From assembly GCA_004154925.1 (NCBI GenBank), contig QJNS01000033.1, positions 310,001 to 374,000 of the forward strand: a DNA stretch of 64,000 nucleotides, in the 5' to 3' direction. This document shows, piece after piece, positions 23,782-33,430 of this stretch (the first letter of the stretch is position 1; the number at the start of each line of letters is the position of its first letter). Source of the DNA: Monosporascus cannonballus. Lineage: Eukaryota; Ascomycota; Sordariomycetes; Xylariales. Both the position numbers and the translations under genes were made by a program. Under the pieces are notes generated by a model. The model did not search any database and had not been told where the DNA came from. It was given only the letters and a program-made list of their open reading frames with translations.

Positions 23782-24890
23782 GTTTAAAAAAAAGGATAAG
23801 CAGAAAAAGAAAAGATTAAGGAAAAAGAATATGGGGCAGAAAGCCAGAAACTTACTGCAAAAGAAAAATTAAATATCCTGGCAGCAGAAGTTCGAACTTT
23901 GAGGGAGGAGAATGTGCGATTTACTAAGGGAAAAAAACCGGTTTTTCCTTAATTTGGCTTAGTTAAAGGGCGAAACCAAGGGGCTGGTTACCGACCCCCT
24001 TCGATAGATCTAGGATAAGAAACGTCGATTTTGCCATTGTTTGGCGTTAATCGGACGTAAGAAGGGATTATTTTATTTCCTGGTTATTACGGAATGCTAG
24101 ACGTTAAGGGTTATAAGTTAATTTCCTTTAAACTTTATGATGGATTAAAGGACCCGGAAGGATTTTTGGTCCAAGCCAGATTTTATTTTAAGTTTTACGA
24201 AAACTTTTTGCCGGAAGAATATCAAAAAATAATGGTTATTTCGTAATTATTTATTGGAAAAGTTCGTAATTGGTTCGAGCTTATTTTAACGGATTACCTT
24301 AAACGATATCCAAAGGAATTTTCGGACCTTATTAATTATATTTTTAGCAATTACGAGAACTTTAAAAAAAAATATGCGCCTTATTCGGAAATCCTAATAA
24401 AGAATAAGATGCGGTTAAGTAATTTTATTTTCTTCATTAAATTAAGTTAGCCGCCGAATATATAACGGAATTTAACCGCCTGGCCGCCATTTTAAATTTA
24501 CTAAAAGGCGCGTTGTTTTATTTTTATTATAACGGCCTGAAACCTTTAATTAAGGATAAGATATATAAAGAATTAAAGGTTGGATTTTTTGCAAAATATA
24601 TAAATAAGGTTATTATTGCCGATAAACGCATTTTTGATTGGTATTTTGAGAAAAAAAGGACCGGCAGACGAAATGATAATAAGGGCTTAAAAAGCCAAAA
24701 TAAGAAGGATAAGGGCAAGCTTTAGAAGAAAACGAATTCTGTTTCGAAAAAGCCTAAAAAAGATAAGTTTAAAATAAAATGTTTTAATTGTGGCAAAAAG
24801 GGGTATTTTAAAAGTAAATATTATTCCCCCGTTAAGAAAAACTTTAAAAAAAAAAGGGATTTTTTAATTTTAGAAAAAAGTTAAAACGGC
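23782..24890 (+). pseudogene. C1 gag: coiled-coil, capsid-like domain and zinc knuckle
   Basis: One frame runs from about 23782 to 24440 with few stops. First comes a Glu/Lys-rich coiled coil (AEKEKIKEKEYGAESQKL, then VRTLREENVRF). Next, after LPLFGVNR, a capsid-type stretch: YDGLKDPEGFLVQARFYFKF and GKVRNWFELILTDYL, the pattern of the retrotransposon Gag capsid family. After a frameshift near 24440, the frame used at 24513-24725 leads to CFNCGKKGYFKSKYY at 24780-24824, a CCHC knuckle with His changed to Tyr and the last Cys changed to Tyr, both G-to-A or C-to-T products. Gag would form the particle that packages the RNA. C2 has the same domains. Confidence 0.85.
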
Positions 24891-25499
24891 TAAATAAGAA
24901 ATCGATAATAAGGCAAAAAAAAAAAGAAAAAGAAATTAATTCGATTTCTTTCCAGCTAAAATTTATTATTGCCATTATTATTTATATTCAAAACGATATC
25001 TTAAAGTCCGAAAATTATCCTATTTGCCAGGATTTTAAGGTTAAAGCCTATAAATATTATCCAGGATAAACGGCTTTTAAAATAGCCATAAAGTTAAGAT
25101 GCCAGTATTATTTTAATTCTTAAAAATATAAGAAATATATAGAGGACGGTTAATTTCGACCGAATATTAATAATTATAAATAATTATTCTTAAAGCTTTG
25201 CAAATTCCCGGAATATACCATTTACTAAAAAATATTATCGGTAAATCTTTACGACTTATTATATTTTATTACTTACTATCTTAACGATTATTTCGTTTAC
25301 TTTAAAGTTAAGGAAAATAATAATTTTTGGCCCGGATAAAACGATAAGACTTTTACCGAACCAGATAATAAATATTAATATATAGAAATTCCCAGATAGC
25401 TAAAATACTTTAAATCTTATTATTTATATCCCGAATTAAAACGGAATTAAAAAGCCATATCGTAAGGATATTTATATTATTTTCCGATACTTTATATTT

Positions 25500-26170
25500 A
25501 ATATAAGTTCCTAAATATAAAAATATTTTTTTCGGAAATTTACTTTTTTAATTTTATAATTCGAAAAATATAAAGATAAAAGAAAAATTTAAAAAAAGGA
25601 CCCCAGTGTAAATACGGTAAGAAAATATGGTTCCGGTACAAAAATAATTAATGTATTAAGTATATTATTAAAAAAGCTTACGAATGGAAATTTACTTAAG
25701 CCGGAAAATACCAAAAATCAAAAAATTATAAAGGCTTTCGAAATTAAGGTAACGAAAAGCCTTAATTTACAAAATCTTATATAAAGCGATAAAGGGAATA
25801 TACAATTAGATCGAAATTTTTTTTTAATATAAAAACAAAATATTTAAAGTTATAATTAATTCCGGCGTAAAAGGTAATTTTATTTTTTTATAATAACAAA
25901 AAAAACATTAAATTTCCTGGAAATATAAATTAAAGTTTTATAAATTGCGTACAGTAAGTAATAACTTATTTACTTATGAAAATAAGCGAATTTTTTGAAA
26001 AACGGAAAATTTTTTAATATAAATCTAAGGATATTAAGAACGTATTTCGCTAGATATCACGGATATTTCCGGATATGATATTATCTTGGGAATATTTTGG
26101 TTTTATTCCAGCAACCTACGAATTAATTAAAAAAACGAATATTCTCCTGGGAAAACGAAATATTAAAAAA
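25500..26170 (+). pseudogene. C1 pol: aspartic protease region, degraded
   Basis: At about 25846-25885 a frame reads KVIINSGVKGNFIF. Gypsy proteases carry D-S-G-A-x-x-x-F-I at the active site; here Asp is changed to Asn and Ala to Val. Position between the CCHC knuckle and RT is right. Only this motif supports the call. Confidence 0.6.
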
Positions 26171-26399
26171 GGATGATCGAGAAATTTGCTATATTATTAA
26201 GGAAGTACGGATTCTTAATTAAGTTTTTACAGTACCGCCGGAATATTAAGGATTTAAAAAATTATTTAAAAATAAAGAAAATTACAAATTACCGCCATAT
26301 AATTAATAAAACCATAAAATATTTATTAAAGAAAAATATTATCCTAAACTTTATAAAATTTATTACATAAACCCAGAAAAATTAAAGGCCTTATAAAAA

Positions 26400-27290
26400 A
26401 ATATATAATTAAATTTAAAGAAAAAATATATCCAGCCCTTAAATTCCCTTGTTGGATACCTTATTTTTATGGTACCAAAAATTAAGGATGGCAAATAAAA
26501 AATCGACGAAAACGGAGATCCTATTTACCGAAAAGTAATCGACTATAAATAATTAAATAATATCATAATTAAAAATAGATATCCCCTAATCCTTTTAAAT
26601 ACTTTAAAAAAATACTAATAAAGTTAAATGGTTTATAACACTTAACCTCCGTAATAATTATTATCGTATTAAAATAACCAAAGGAAAAAAATGGAAAACG
26701 GCATTTAAAATAATATATGGATTTTACGAATACAAAATAATGCCTATGGGATTTATTAACGCCCCCGCTAGTTTCCAAAGCCTAATCATAACTATTTTCA
26801 GATAATTCTTGGATAAATTCGTATTTGTCTATTTTGACGATATCCTTATTTACTCCGAAACTTTAAAGGAATACAAAAAATATATTATTTAGGTACTTAA
26901 AACTTTAGACGAAATTAATATTTGAATTAACCCAATTAAAAATATATGGTATACCCAAAAATTAGATTTTCTGGGATTTACTTTTATTTCCGGTTAAATT
27001 CAAATTTAACGCTCCAAATTGGAAGTAATTAAAAACTGGCCTATCCCCGATAAGGCAACCGTTACGGATATCCGACAAATCTTAAGATTTATAGGTTACG
27101 TACGCAGCCTAATCGAGAAATACGGAAATATCGTTAAGCCATTAACGAAACTTACCACTAAAAAATATATCGGAAAAAAGTTCGAACTTCCGGAAGAAAC
27201 CAAAAAAATATTCCGGGAACTAAAAAAAATAATTATTAATAAACTAATAATAAAAATATTAAACCCAGACAAAAAAAACGCCTAAAAACA
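26400..27290 (+). pseudogene. C1 pol: reverse transcriptase and start of RNase H
   Basis: From about 26470 a frame reads VPKIKDGK, then RKVIDYK and LNNIIIKNRYPLILL (fingers). After a frameshift near 26640 come KWKTAFKIIYGFYEYKIMPM with FINAPASFQ, then DKFVFVYFDDILIYS at about 26810-26860: an intact catalytic YxDD box. The frame continues as DFLGFTFISG and, from 27019 to 27285, through the RT thumb into the RNase H boundary (IRQILRFIGYVRSLIEKY). It is one of the best-preserved coding parts in the window, yet it still has a frameshift and several stops, so no functional polyprotein is made. Confidence 0.92.
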
Positions 27291-27959
27291 AATATTTCGG
27301 AATACGCCCTAAATACAGTTTTAAAATAATAAAAAAATAACGGCAAATAATACCTAATGGCATATTACTTAAAAGCATTCCGAAATACGGAATTTAAATA
27401 TCAGATTTATAACAAAAAATTATTAGCAATTATTAACGCTTTTAAGGAATAAAAACCTTTCCTTAACGGAACAAAAAAACCTTTCGATATTTATTTTAAC
27501 CATAAAAACCTTATTAAATTTATAAAAACACAAGAACTAAATAAACGACATAAAAATAAATAATTTTTCTATCCCAATTTAATTTCAAAATTCATTACAT
27601 CAAAAGCAAAAACAACATTTAAGCAAATATTCTTAATCGCAAAAAAAATTACAATTCTAAAATCCCCCCAAAAAATATATAAATATTATAATATAACAAA
27701 AACGGTATTATACAGTTATATAAAATAATAAAAAAATTAACTCCCAAACTTTTAATACGGTTTCGGAATTTTTACGATATAAAAAAACAAAAAAAAGTTT
27801 AACAATTAAAAAAATAATTAAAAAACCAGTTATTATATTATAACAAAATTTACGTTCCTAAAAATCAATAGGAATAATTTATAAAGGAATTTTATAAAAA
27901 CCTATTATACGGATATCAAAAAATCTTTAAAACCATTAAATAATTACAAAAAAAATATA

Positions 27960-28900
27960 ATTTTTTAAAGTTACGATATATAATTAAAAAAATAATTAAA
28001 GATTACAACATTTATAATAAAGTTAAAATAACATATTATAAGCCTTATAGGCTATTATAACTTACTGATATTCCTAATAAAGCGTAAAATACCATAGCTT
28101 AAAATTTTATTATTAACTTATTTTTATTTAAAAACCTAATTATTAAAATCGAAAATAACGGAATATAAATAATTATCGACAAATTTTCTAAATATAAATA
28201 CTTTTTACCTTTTAAAAAAAACGTAACGGTAAAATAATTAACTTATGCTTTTATTAGGCATTATTTCGATAAACATGGGATACCAAAAAAAATTATTTTT
28301 AATAAAGATACGCTTTTCACTTTAAAGTTTGGCACTAACTTTTTTAAACAAATTAATATTAAGCTTAAATTTTCAATAACGTATTATCCTTAAACGGATA
28401 AATAAACAGAACGATTTAATCAAACCCTAGAACAATATTTTCGAAATTATATTAATTATTAACAAAACAATTAAATAAAACTTTTATTACTGGCACAAAT
28501 CGCTTATAACATATCTGTTAACGAAAATATAAGCGTATCCCCTTATACAGCTATATACAGGCACGATACAAAAATAAAACGACCCAAATAACCGCTTAAT
28601 AAGGTACCAAAAATCGTTACGGTTACCCCAAAAGCAAAAATATTAACAACAAAAATCAAAACGATCTAAGCCCGTTTCCAAAACGAATTACGATTCCTTT
28701 AATAATAAATAACCCAATATTATAATAAGAAAAAAATTAAAAAACTAATTTTAACGAAAAAAAACAAAGTTTACCTATTACGCCAAAAATAAAATATAAT
28801 TTCAAACATTTTACAAATTAAAACGAAAAAACCCAGCAACAAATTCGACTTTAAAAAATTTAACCCGTTCAAAATTAATAAAATTATTTCTAAAACTAAT
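27960..28900 (+). pseudogene. C1 pol: integrase domain
   Basis: One + frame from about 28020 to 28680 is readable with Gln/Trp-type stops only: KVKITYYKPYRLL and LTDIPNKA (after the zinc-binding region), IIIDKFSKYKYFLPF (central catalytic part), FIRHYFDKHGIPKKIIFNKD, then ITYYP with TDK and TERFNQTLEQYFRNYINY. These match the gypsy integrase core in order and spacing; the usual second catalytic Asp is Asn in IIFNKD. Downstream SPYTAIYRHDTKIKRP is the usual link to the C-terminal domain. Confidence 0.88.
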
Positions 28901-29007
28901 TATCGATTATCGTTACCCAAAAAAATAAAAATATATCCTATTTTCCATATTTCTTTGCTTAAACTAATACCCAAAAACGCCCCGTTAAAAATAAACTTAA
29001 AACTTAA

Positions 29008-29128
29008 AAAAAATTTTGACAAATACGAAATCGAATAAATACTAAATACTAAAAAAGTTAAAAATAAAATCCAGTACCTAATTAAATAAAAAAAATACTT
29101 ACATAAAAAAATACATAAAAACTACTTA
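29008..29128 (+). pseudogene. C1 pol C-terminal chromodomain-like segment
   Basis: At about 29014-29100 the frame reads DKYEIE, stop, ILNTKKVKNKIQYLIK, stop, KKYLHKK. This follows the chromodomain pattern (YEVExILDxR...QYLVKWxGY...TWEP), with the Trp codon as the stop between K and K. Chromodomains at the integrase C terminus define chromoviruses and direct insertion to heterochromatin. C2 shows the same segment at 38700-38815. The aromatic cage is not complete in this copy. Confidence 0.65.
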
Positions 29129-29788
29129 ATCACTTAACGAACGCAATAAACCTGGTTAAGACGTTCCACCGCCAAAATCCTGACCAACCGTCCCTAACGC
29201 GGCCAAGGTCGTAAGCAATAACGGTCCCCCGCCCAAATCCAAACCTTCGGTGTTCCAATTAAAAGAAATAAACGCCTCCAAAACAACGTCCATCTCAAAA
29301 GCAAACTATGCTTGCTTTATATTTACGCAACGCTATTCTTCTTCCAATCTTTCCTGCTTTTTCAACCAATCTAACTCCTTTCCTTCTTTTAAAATGGCCA
29401 TAATTTTCTTCTTTAAAACTTTTTGCTGGAAACACAAACGCCTTATCCGATTAACAAGTGCCCTTATTTTTTTTTCGGCAGCCTCCTGGTGTTCGACTAA
29501 GAAGTTCTCCATTTCTTTCAGCTTTTTTTCCAGCCGGTTATGCATTTTGCCGAATTTCGCCAAAAAATTTATAATCAAAACGTTATAAACCAAACGCTGA
29601 CGACAAATATAACAATCGCAACTTAATATATTAAAAACAAAAAAACACTCGGTTTCGCCAAGACGAATATAATTAAAACAAAAAAAAGCTTTAACGCCAA
29701 ATCTTTTTATCGAATTAATTCGAACGTTACAGGAATTACGTTAATTTAAGCGAAATTTTCTTTTCTCTTTTTAAATACGTCCTATCAT
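29126..29788 (-). CDS. Antisense coiled-coil ORF of family C (C1 copy, two stops)
   Basis: Read from an ATG at 29786-29788 leftwards to about 29126, roughly 220 codons antisense to the retrotransposon. The N-terminal third includes a Cys cluster CDCYICRQR. The middle, open for 87 codons (29593-29333), is strongly charged and helical: MHNRLEKKLKEMENF, IRALVNRIRRLCFQQKVLKK, ELDWLKKQERLEEE, a likely coiled coil. The C-terminal third is acidic and Gly/Leu-rich (LDLGGGPL ... AALGTVGQDFGGGT). Stops are TAA/TAG at Gln positions. The C2 copy keeps the same protein frame. From memory, multi-copy hypothetical fungal proteins with a basic coiled coil and such a tail resemble it; function unknown. Degraded but clearly conserved as protein. 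Confidence 0.7.
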
Positions 29789-29873
29789 AATAAAATCAGT
29801 TAAAACGTCCCTAACTTTCTCCAACAAAACGAAATAGCTACTTACGGTACTTATCTTTGGGACAAAAATCCTT

Positions 29874-29888
29874 AAAAAAAAGAAATAG
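29874..29888 (+). other. Polypurine tract of C1
   Basis: AAAAAAAAGAAATAG directly abuts the 3' LTR. The same purine run stands next to the 3' LTR of C2 (complement at about 37965-37981). It would prime plus-strand DNA synthesis. Confidence 0.7.
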
Positions 29889-30303
29889 TATTATAGGAAC
29901 AGGGGTTCCTATTTCGAAAAAACCTACTTATAAGAATTAACGCGGACCTATTACGGGAAAATTCCGGACAAAAAAACTTGGCTTCTTAAGTGATCTAAAT
30001 AATCTAAATAATCTGGACCAGATCACATAAATTACATAGATCTACGACATACTTCAGGAATTAGGATATATAATAAATCAATTTCTCATATAAATAACAC
30101 CTATTTAGTTTCGCTCCTTAGCTATTAATCTAAATTTTCAACCAAAAGGTAACTGTACCGTTCTCTAATTAAGGGAAAAATCTTTAAATCTCTTTAACGA
30201 ACAGACCACTAAATCATTCCTCGCCCTATTGTTACCTGCAAATCAAGACCCTATTTCGGATACTGCTTATACCTCCAGGTGGATGTATGACAGGTTCGTT
30301 ACA
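29889..30303 (+). repeat. 3' LTR of C1 (415 bp)
   Basis: Matches 23069-23487 throughout, ends GGTTCGTTACA and is followed by ACTCC. Keeps more CpA than the 5' copy (for example CAAATCAAGACC). Confidence 0.92.
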
Positions 30304-30308
30304 ACTCC

Positions 30309-31283
30309 GCCGGCTTTCCGCAAAATAATACGATATTCCTTTTTAAGTACGGAAAATACGGTAACGGTAAATAGCTAAAATTTATTATTCGGATAAAATA
30401 AAAAAATATATAAAAAGGATTTTATTTTTAAATTGTTTTTACATAAAAATAAAGGATATATATATAATATAATTATTTAGGATAAATAACCGCCATTTAT
30501 TATAGAAATAGAACATAATTTCCAGAAGAAAAATAGATTTTAATTATTTTAACGCGATAACGTTATTAATCCACCCTTTCGTAATTAGCATATATTTGGC
30601 TTTTGCGATATTTTTGGGTAATTATTATTTTTAAACGGTAAAATTATTAAGGATATATGCGGCCGTATCTTTTCCGTATATAATGTCGATGTATTCGAAA
30701 ATAAATATTTATAACGTTACCCCCGATTTCCAAGCCTTAAGCAAACCGTTTTCGAAAATCCTACGAACGTTTTATTAGCTTGTTCCCTTTTTTAAACGCC
30801 CGTTTTATCCATATTATATTCGTTCGCAGGCTTAATCTTATATTTGGTTCGGACGGCGGCAAGCAAGGGAAAAAATTCGCGGATATCGTCGCAATTACGT
30901 ACCTCTAGGCGGTCTCGGAGCATAACTGGTCCTTTTTTCGTATATATCTTATTATGTCGTACGATAAAGTAATTAACCCAATTTTTTCCGAAAGTCCTTT
31001 TAAGGCCTAGTAAAGTTTTTGCTATCTGACGAACCTGTATTTTTATGAGGGCGCGGCCGCATACCTTTTCGTACAATATCCAATTAACAAATTTATCCTT
31101 TTCCTGATCCGACAGCTAATACGGTTTAGCTTTGGCTTCGGAACGCGATTTGGAATTATGGACGCGGTATGACAGGGTTAATTAGGGTATATCGAATCGC
31201 AAGTTCGCAAGGGTTTCGGAATCATTTTCCGCCATAAAATTCTTGGCATCCCGAATTCTGCGCTTTCGGTCGAAATTAACCAT
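30309..31283 (-). pseudogene. Pogo1 transposase, N-terminal and catalytic parts
   Basis: Read from ATG at 31281-31283 downwards. Residues 1-70 (MVNFDRKRRIRDAKNF...) carry a first HTH region with one TAA in place of Gln and one TAG. Then LSDQEKDKFVNWILYEKVCG and a second, Tc5/CENP-B-type HTH with GKNWVNYFIVRHN, the family signature. EYNMDKTGV at about 30792-30815 contains the first catalytic Asp of the DDE domain. Below this the frame is ruined, but YLKRNIVLF near 30330 fits the conserved KKEYR-type motif after the last catalytic acid. The transposase would cut and paste the element by its inverted repeats. It continues at 22385-23063. Confidence 0.85.
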
Positions 31284-31370
31284 CTTTATCCGCAATCAAT
31301 TGACGAAAGGGTTATTAAGTTATCGCGGAGTGAAGCTTTAAAAAATAGTTGTTGTTGTGGAGAAAAGTCG

Positions 31371-31413
31371 TATTCATTGTTAGGGTCATTCATTATGTGG
31401 GGTCCGAGGTTAG
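31371..31413 (-). repeat. Right terminal inverted repeat of Pogo1
   Basis: TATTCATTGTTAGGGTCATT...GGTCCGAGGTTAG, followed by TA. Inverse of 14945-14987 with one difference. Confidence 0.88.
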
Positions 31414-31415
31414 TA

Positions 31416-31675
31416 ATTATTACGGCTTAACAACCTCGATACAACCTTTTTCCATCTGTCAAGACGGTAAACAGATCGGGAACTTTACCCGGCCCTGGAC
31501 GGCATCCCTCTTAGCCAACTCTATGGGCGCCGCTTTTATGTAATATCTAGGCTCCATCGCTAAAAACGACGAGGTTATGGAAACTTCGCAAGATACGCAG
31601 GAGCCGCTCATGGACGGCCTGACGTCTATGATTCAGCAGGTTGCACGTATCACGCCCCCTAGAAACGGCGAATAG
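31416..31675 (+). pseudogene. 3' end of an unidentified protein frame, cut by Pogo1
   Basis: In the GC-balanced island a + frame enters directly from the Pogo1 border: GLTTSIQPFSICQDGKQIGN, then FTRPWTASLLANSMGAAFM, a TAA at 31541-31543, and on in the same frame through YLGSIAKNDEVMETSQDTQE, a hydrophobic/helical MDGLTSMIQQVARITPP, to TAG at 31673. Composition and codon use look like real fungal coding sequence. The TAA differs by one C-to-T change from CAA, so RIP reaching out of Pogo1 may have made it. The part before the insertion is not found at the left flank. Alternatively an exon of a larger spliced gene. Family not recognised. Confidence 0.45.
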
Positions 31676-31749
31676 AAAAGGGAGAGAAAGAGAGTGTGAG
31701 AGGGTGGGAGAGCACACCCTCTTATAGGCCATTTCTTTTGCTTGTAGTC

Positions 31750-32460
31750 ATGCCCTTGGCGTTGATCATTCCCTCCCAGACACGGAGGCGCTGCAGCAAG
31801 TTTCGGTTGGACAGACGAGATGTAAGTAGCGACTCTATATTCGATGGCATGACACGTCCAGCCGATCGCGCCGCGGACGTCCATAGAAGACGATTATGCC
31901 GCAAGCAACTAGGGATACCATGCTCGCAAGGTATTGGCCTCGCCCAGGCAGTATGATTGTGACTATCTTCATTTCTTCAGCGGCACCTCCGCTGATGGAC
32001 CCTTCGAAGACATGCAGATGACCATCTCCCAGAGAATGGCCGTAAATACACTGAAGCTTCTTGTTTTCGCCGACCGGGACCCTGCCATCGTCGAACTGCT
32101 GGTGAGTTCCCTAGATTCCGGCCCTGGACGGCTTAAGCCGGGTACTGATCACCGTCGCGTCAGACGTATCAGCAGAAGCTCCTCGCCGACACCTACGATT
32201 ATTCTCGCTGTCCATTGCCGAGTGCCGCGCATATCAGTCGATGTCGAGTCGCCGATGCAAGGCCGCAGGGCGATCTTTCTTTCCCCTCGCATGGGGGTGG
32301 AGATGTGTCTCAGTGGCACAAGCACGAAAAGCCATACTGGCGGGATGAGCCCCAGAATCCCGCGCACCCGACCGTGAGCAGGCAGCACCCCGACTCGCTA
32401 TCCCGTTTACTCGATGAATACATGTGTTGGTGGGTGCGAAATCAGTCTAGAGCAGTGTGA
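31750..32460 (+). CDS. Possible three-exon gene for a 181-residue protein, function unknown
   Basis: Proposed model: exon 1 31750-31821, intron GTAAGT...CTAG (31822-31912), exon 2 31913-32101, intron GTGAGT...CAGCAG (32102-32175), exon 3 32176-32460 ending in TGA. Both introns are of fungal size and the joined frame is open. Exon 2 contains YDCDYLHFFSGTSADGPFED and LLVFADRDPAIVELL; exon 3 contains SQWHKHEKPYWRDEP and LLDEYMCWW. Intron 2 is the best supported; intron 1 and the start are guesses, since another acceptor or an upstream exon is possible. No signal peptide, membrane segment or known domain recognised. Could also be the remainder of a larger decayed gene. Confidence 0.3.
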
Positions 32461-33430
32461 CAGAGATGGCAACGTACAGGCGAGACACAACTATGCGAAG
32501 CCACTATATTTATCTCCGTATCAATCATCGATGCAATTGGACAAAAAAGCCAGTCGCGCGGTCGAATGCGCCTAGGCAAAGCCGTGAAAAGGACCAAGCA
32601 AGATACATGTGTTGACGAGTAGGCGTTCAATAGATAGGCTAGCATGGTGTCCATCACAGTCCTGCAGCAATGAATAGAATCCAGAAGCAAGTGCTATAAG
32701 TCGTGCTATTTCCCACTGGTACTCCAATATCATATATCCATGGACCTATGATGTCCTGGATTTTGGGTGGATATTGCAAGAAGGCTCCTCGCCGCCGAGC
32801 AACGTGAGTGGAATTTGTAGCTTGTCTGTAATGATGGGCACTCACATGAGCAGCACCGCTTCTTGGCGCATGCGAGCGGACAAGCCGGCTTGCGGGACAC
32901 GGCATACTTTGCGACGAATTAGCATCTAGCGAGGCGGATATATATATAGCGTACCGACATCAACCGCAGCAGTGGGTGGCAATCTGAGAGCCGCTATCCG
33001 TTCACGCAAATAAGGAGCCTTTCAGCCCTGTACCTAGGCGAGCAAATGCTTTCTGTATCTTATGGGTGCGAATATTGCTGAGCGTCAGGCTGCCTGTCTT
33101 CGAGTTTTCCGTATGTCTACTATTCCGAATCCGCCTAGCCAGCCACTCAAATAAATGAAAGTAGTATATTCTTTCCAGTGCGGAGTGTCACTATGGCCTT
33201 ATACAGGACTGTCATATTCATGTTGTCACACTTAGGCTGGTCGCGAGAAAAGGTTGCATAGAATATGAGAAGTGATAATTGTCTGACTAGAATTAAGCTC
33301 TAGAGAGCTGTAGATAGGTAGGGTGAGGGAATTGTCAGCTAGCAGGGGGTGCTCTAGCACCCCATATACGGAAGATTCCCTGTGATCGGAACATATATGT
33401 TCCGGGATTAGATCAACTTAAAAGTGCAGT
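32461..33430. other. GC-balanced stretch without a supported gene
   Basis: Base composition like ordinary fungal DNA, in contrast to both sides. Only short frames, none with recognisable domains. A TATATATA run is at about 32938-32946. Composition falls sharply to AT-rich at about 33430-33480. Confidence 0.6.

Larger units (their letters stand above)
23069..30303 (+). mobile_element. Ty3/gypsy LTR retrotransposon C1 (family C, chromovirus-like)
   Basis: LTRs 23069-23487 and 29889-30303, perfect 5-bp duplication ACTCC at 23064-23068 and 30304-30308. Internal order on the + strand: gag with capsid and CCHC knuckle, protease-like site, RT, RNase H region, integrase, chromodomain-like end, then an antisense frame, a purine tract (29874-29888) and the 3' LTR. 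It lies in Pogo1. Longer open stretches remain than in A, B or D, so it is likely one of the younger insertions. C2 at 37547-44789 is a second copy in opposite orientation. Confidence 0.93.
14945..31413 (-). mobile_element. Pogo1: Fot1/pogo-type DNA transposon, interrupted by A3 and C1
   Basis: Inverted terminal repeats of 43 bases lie at 14945-14987 (CTAACCTCGGACCCCACATA...) and 31371-31413 (its reverse complement), with a single G/A difference. A TA follows the right end (31414-31415); the left flank shows TC, so the TA duplication is not intact. Between them the element is split by A3 (14996-22379) and C1 (23069-30303). After removing these and their duplications about 1.85 kb remain, the usual size for Fot1-like elements. 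The transposase is on the - strand in two pieces. B2 inserted exactly at the left repeat and duplicated its first bases. Confidence 0.85.

Noticed and set aside
29250..29588. 112-codon + strand frame in C1
   Set aside because: It is the mirror of the antisense coiled-coil ORF; only the - frame is kept in C2.
31934..32377. 147-codon unspliced frame in the GC island
   Set aside because: It begins at TTG, which is not a usual start in fungi, and runs through a good GTGAGT...CAG intron; the spliced frame fits better.
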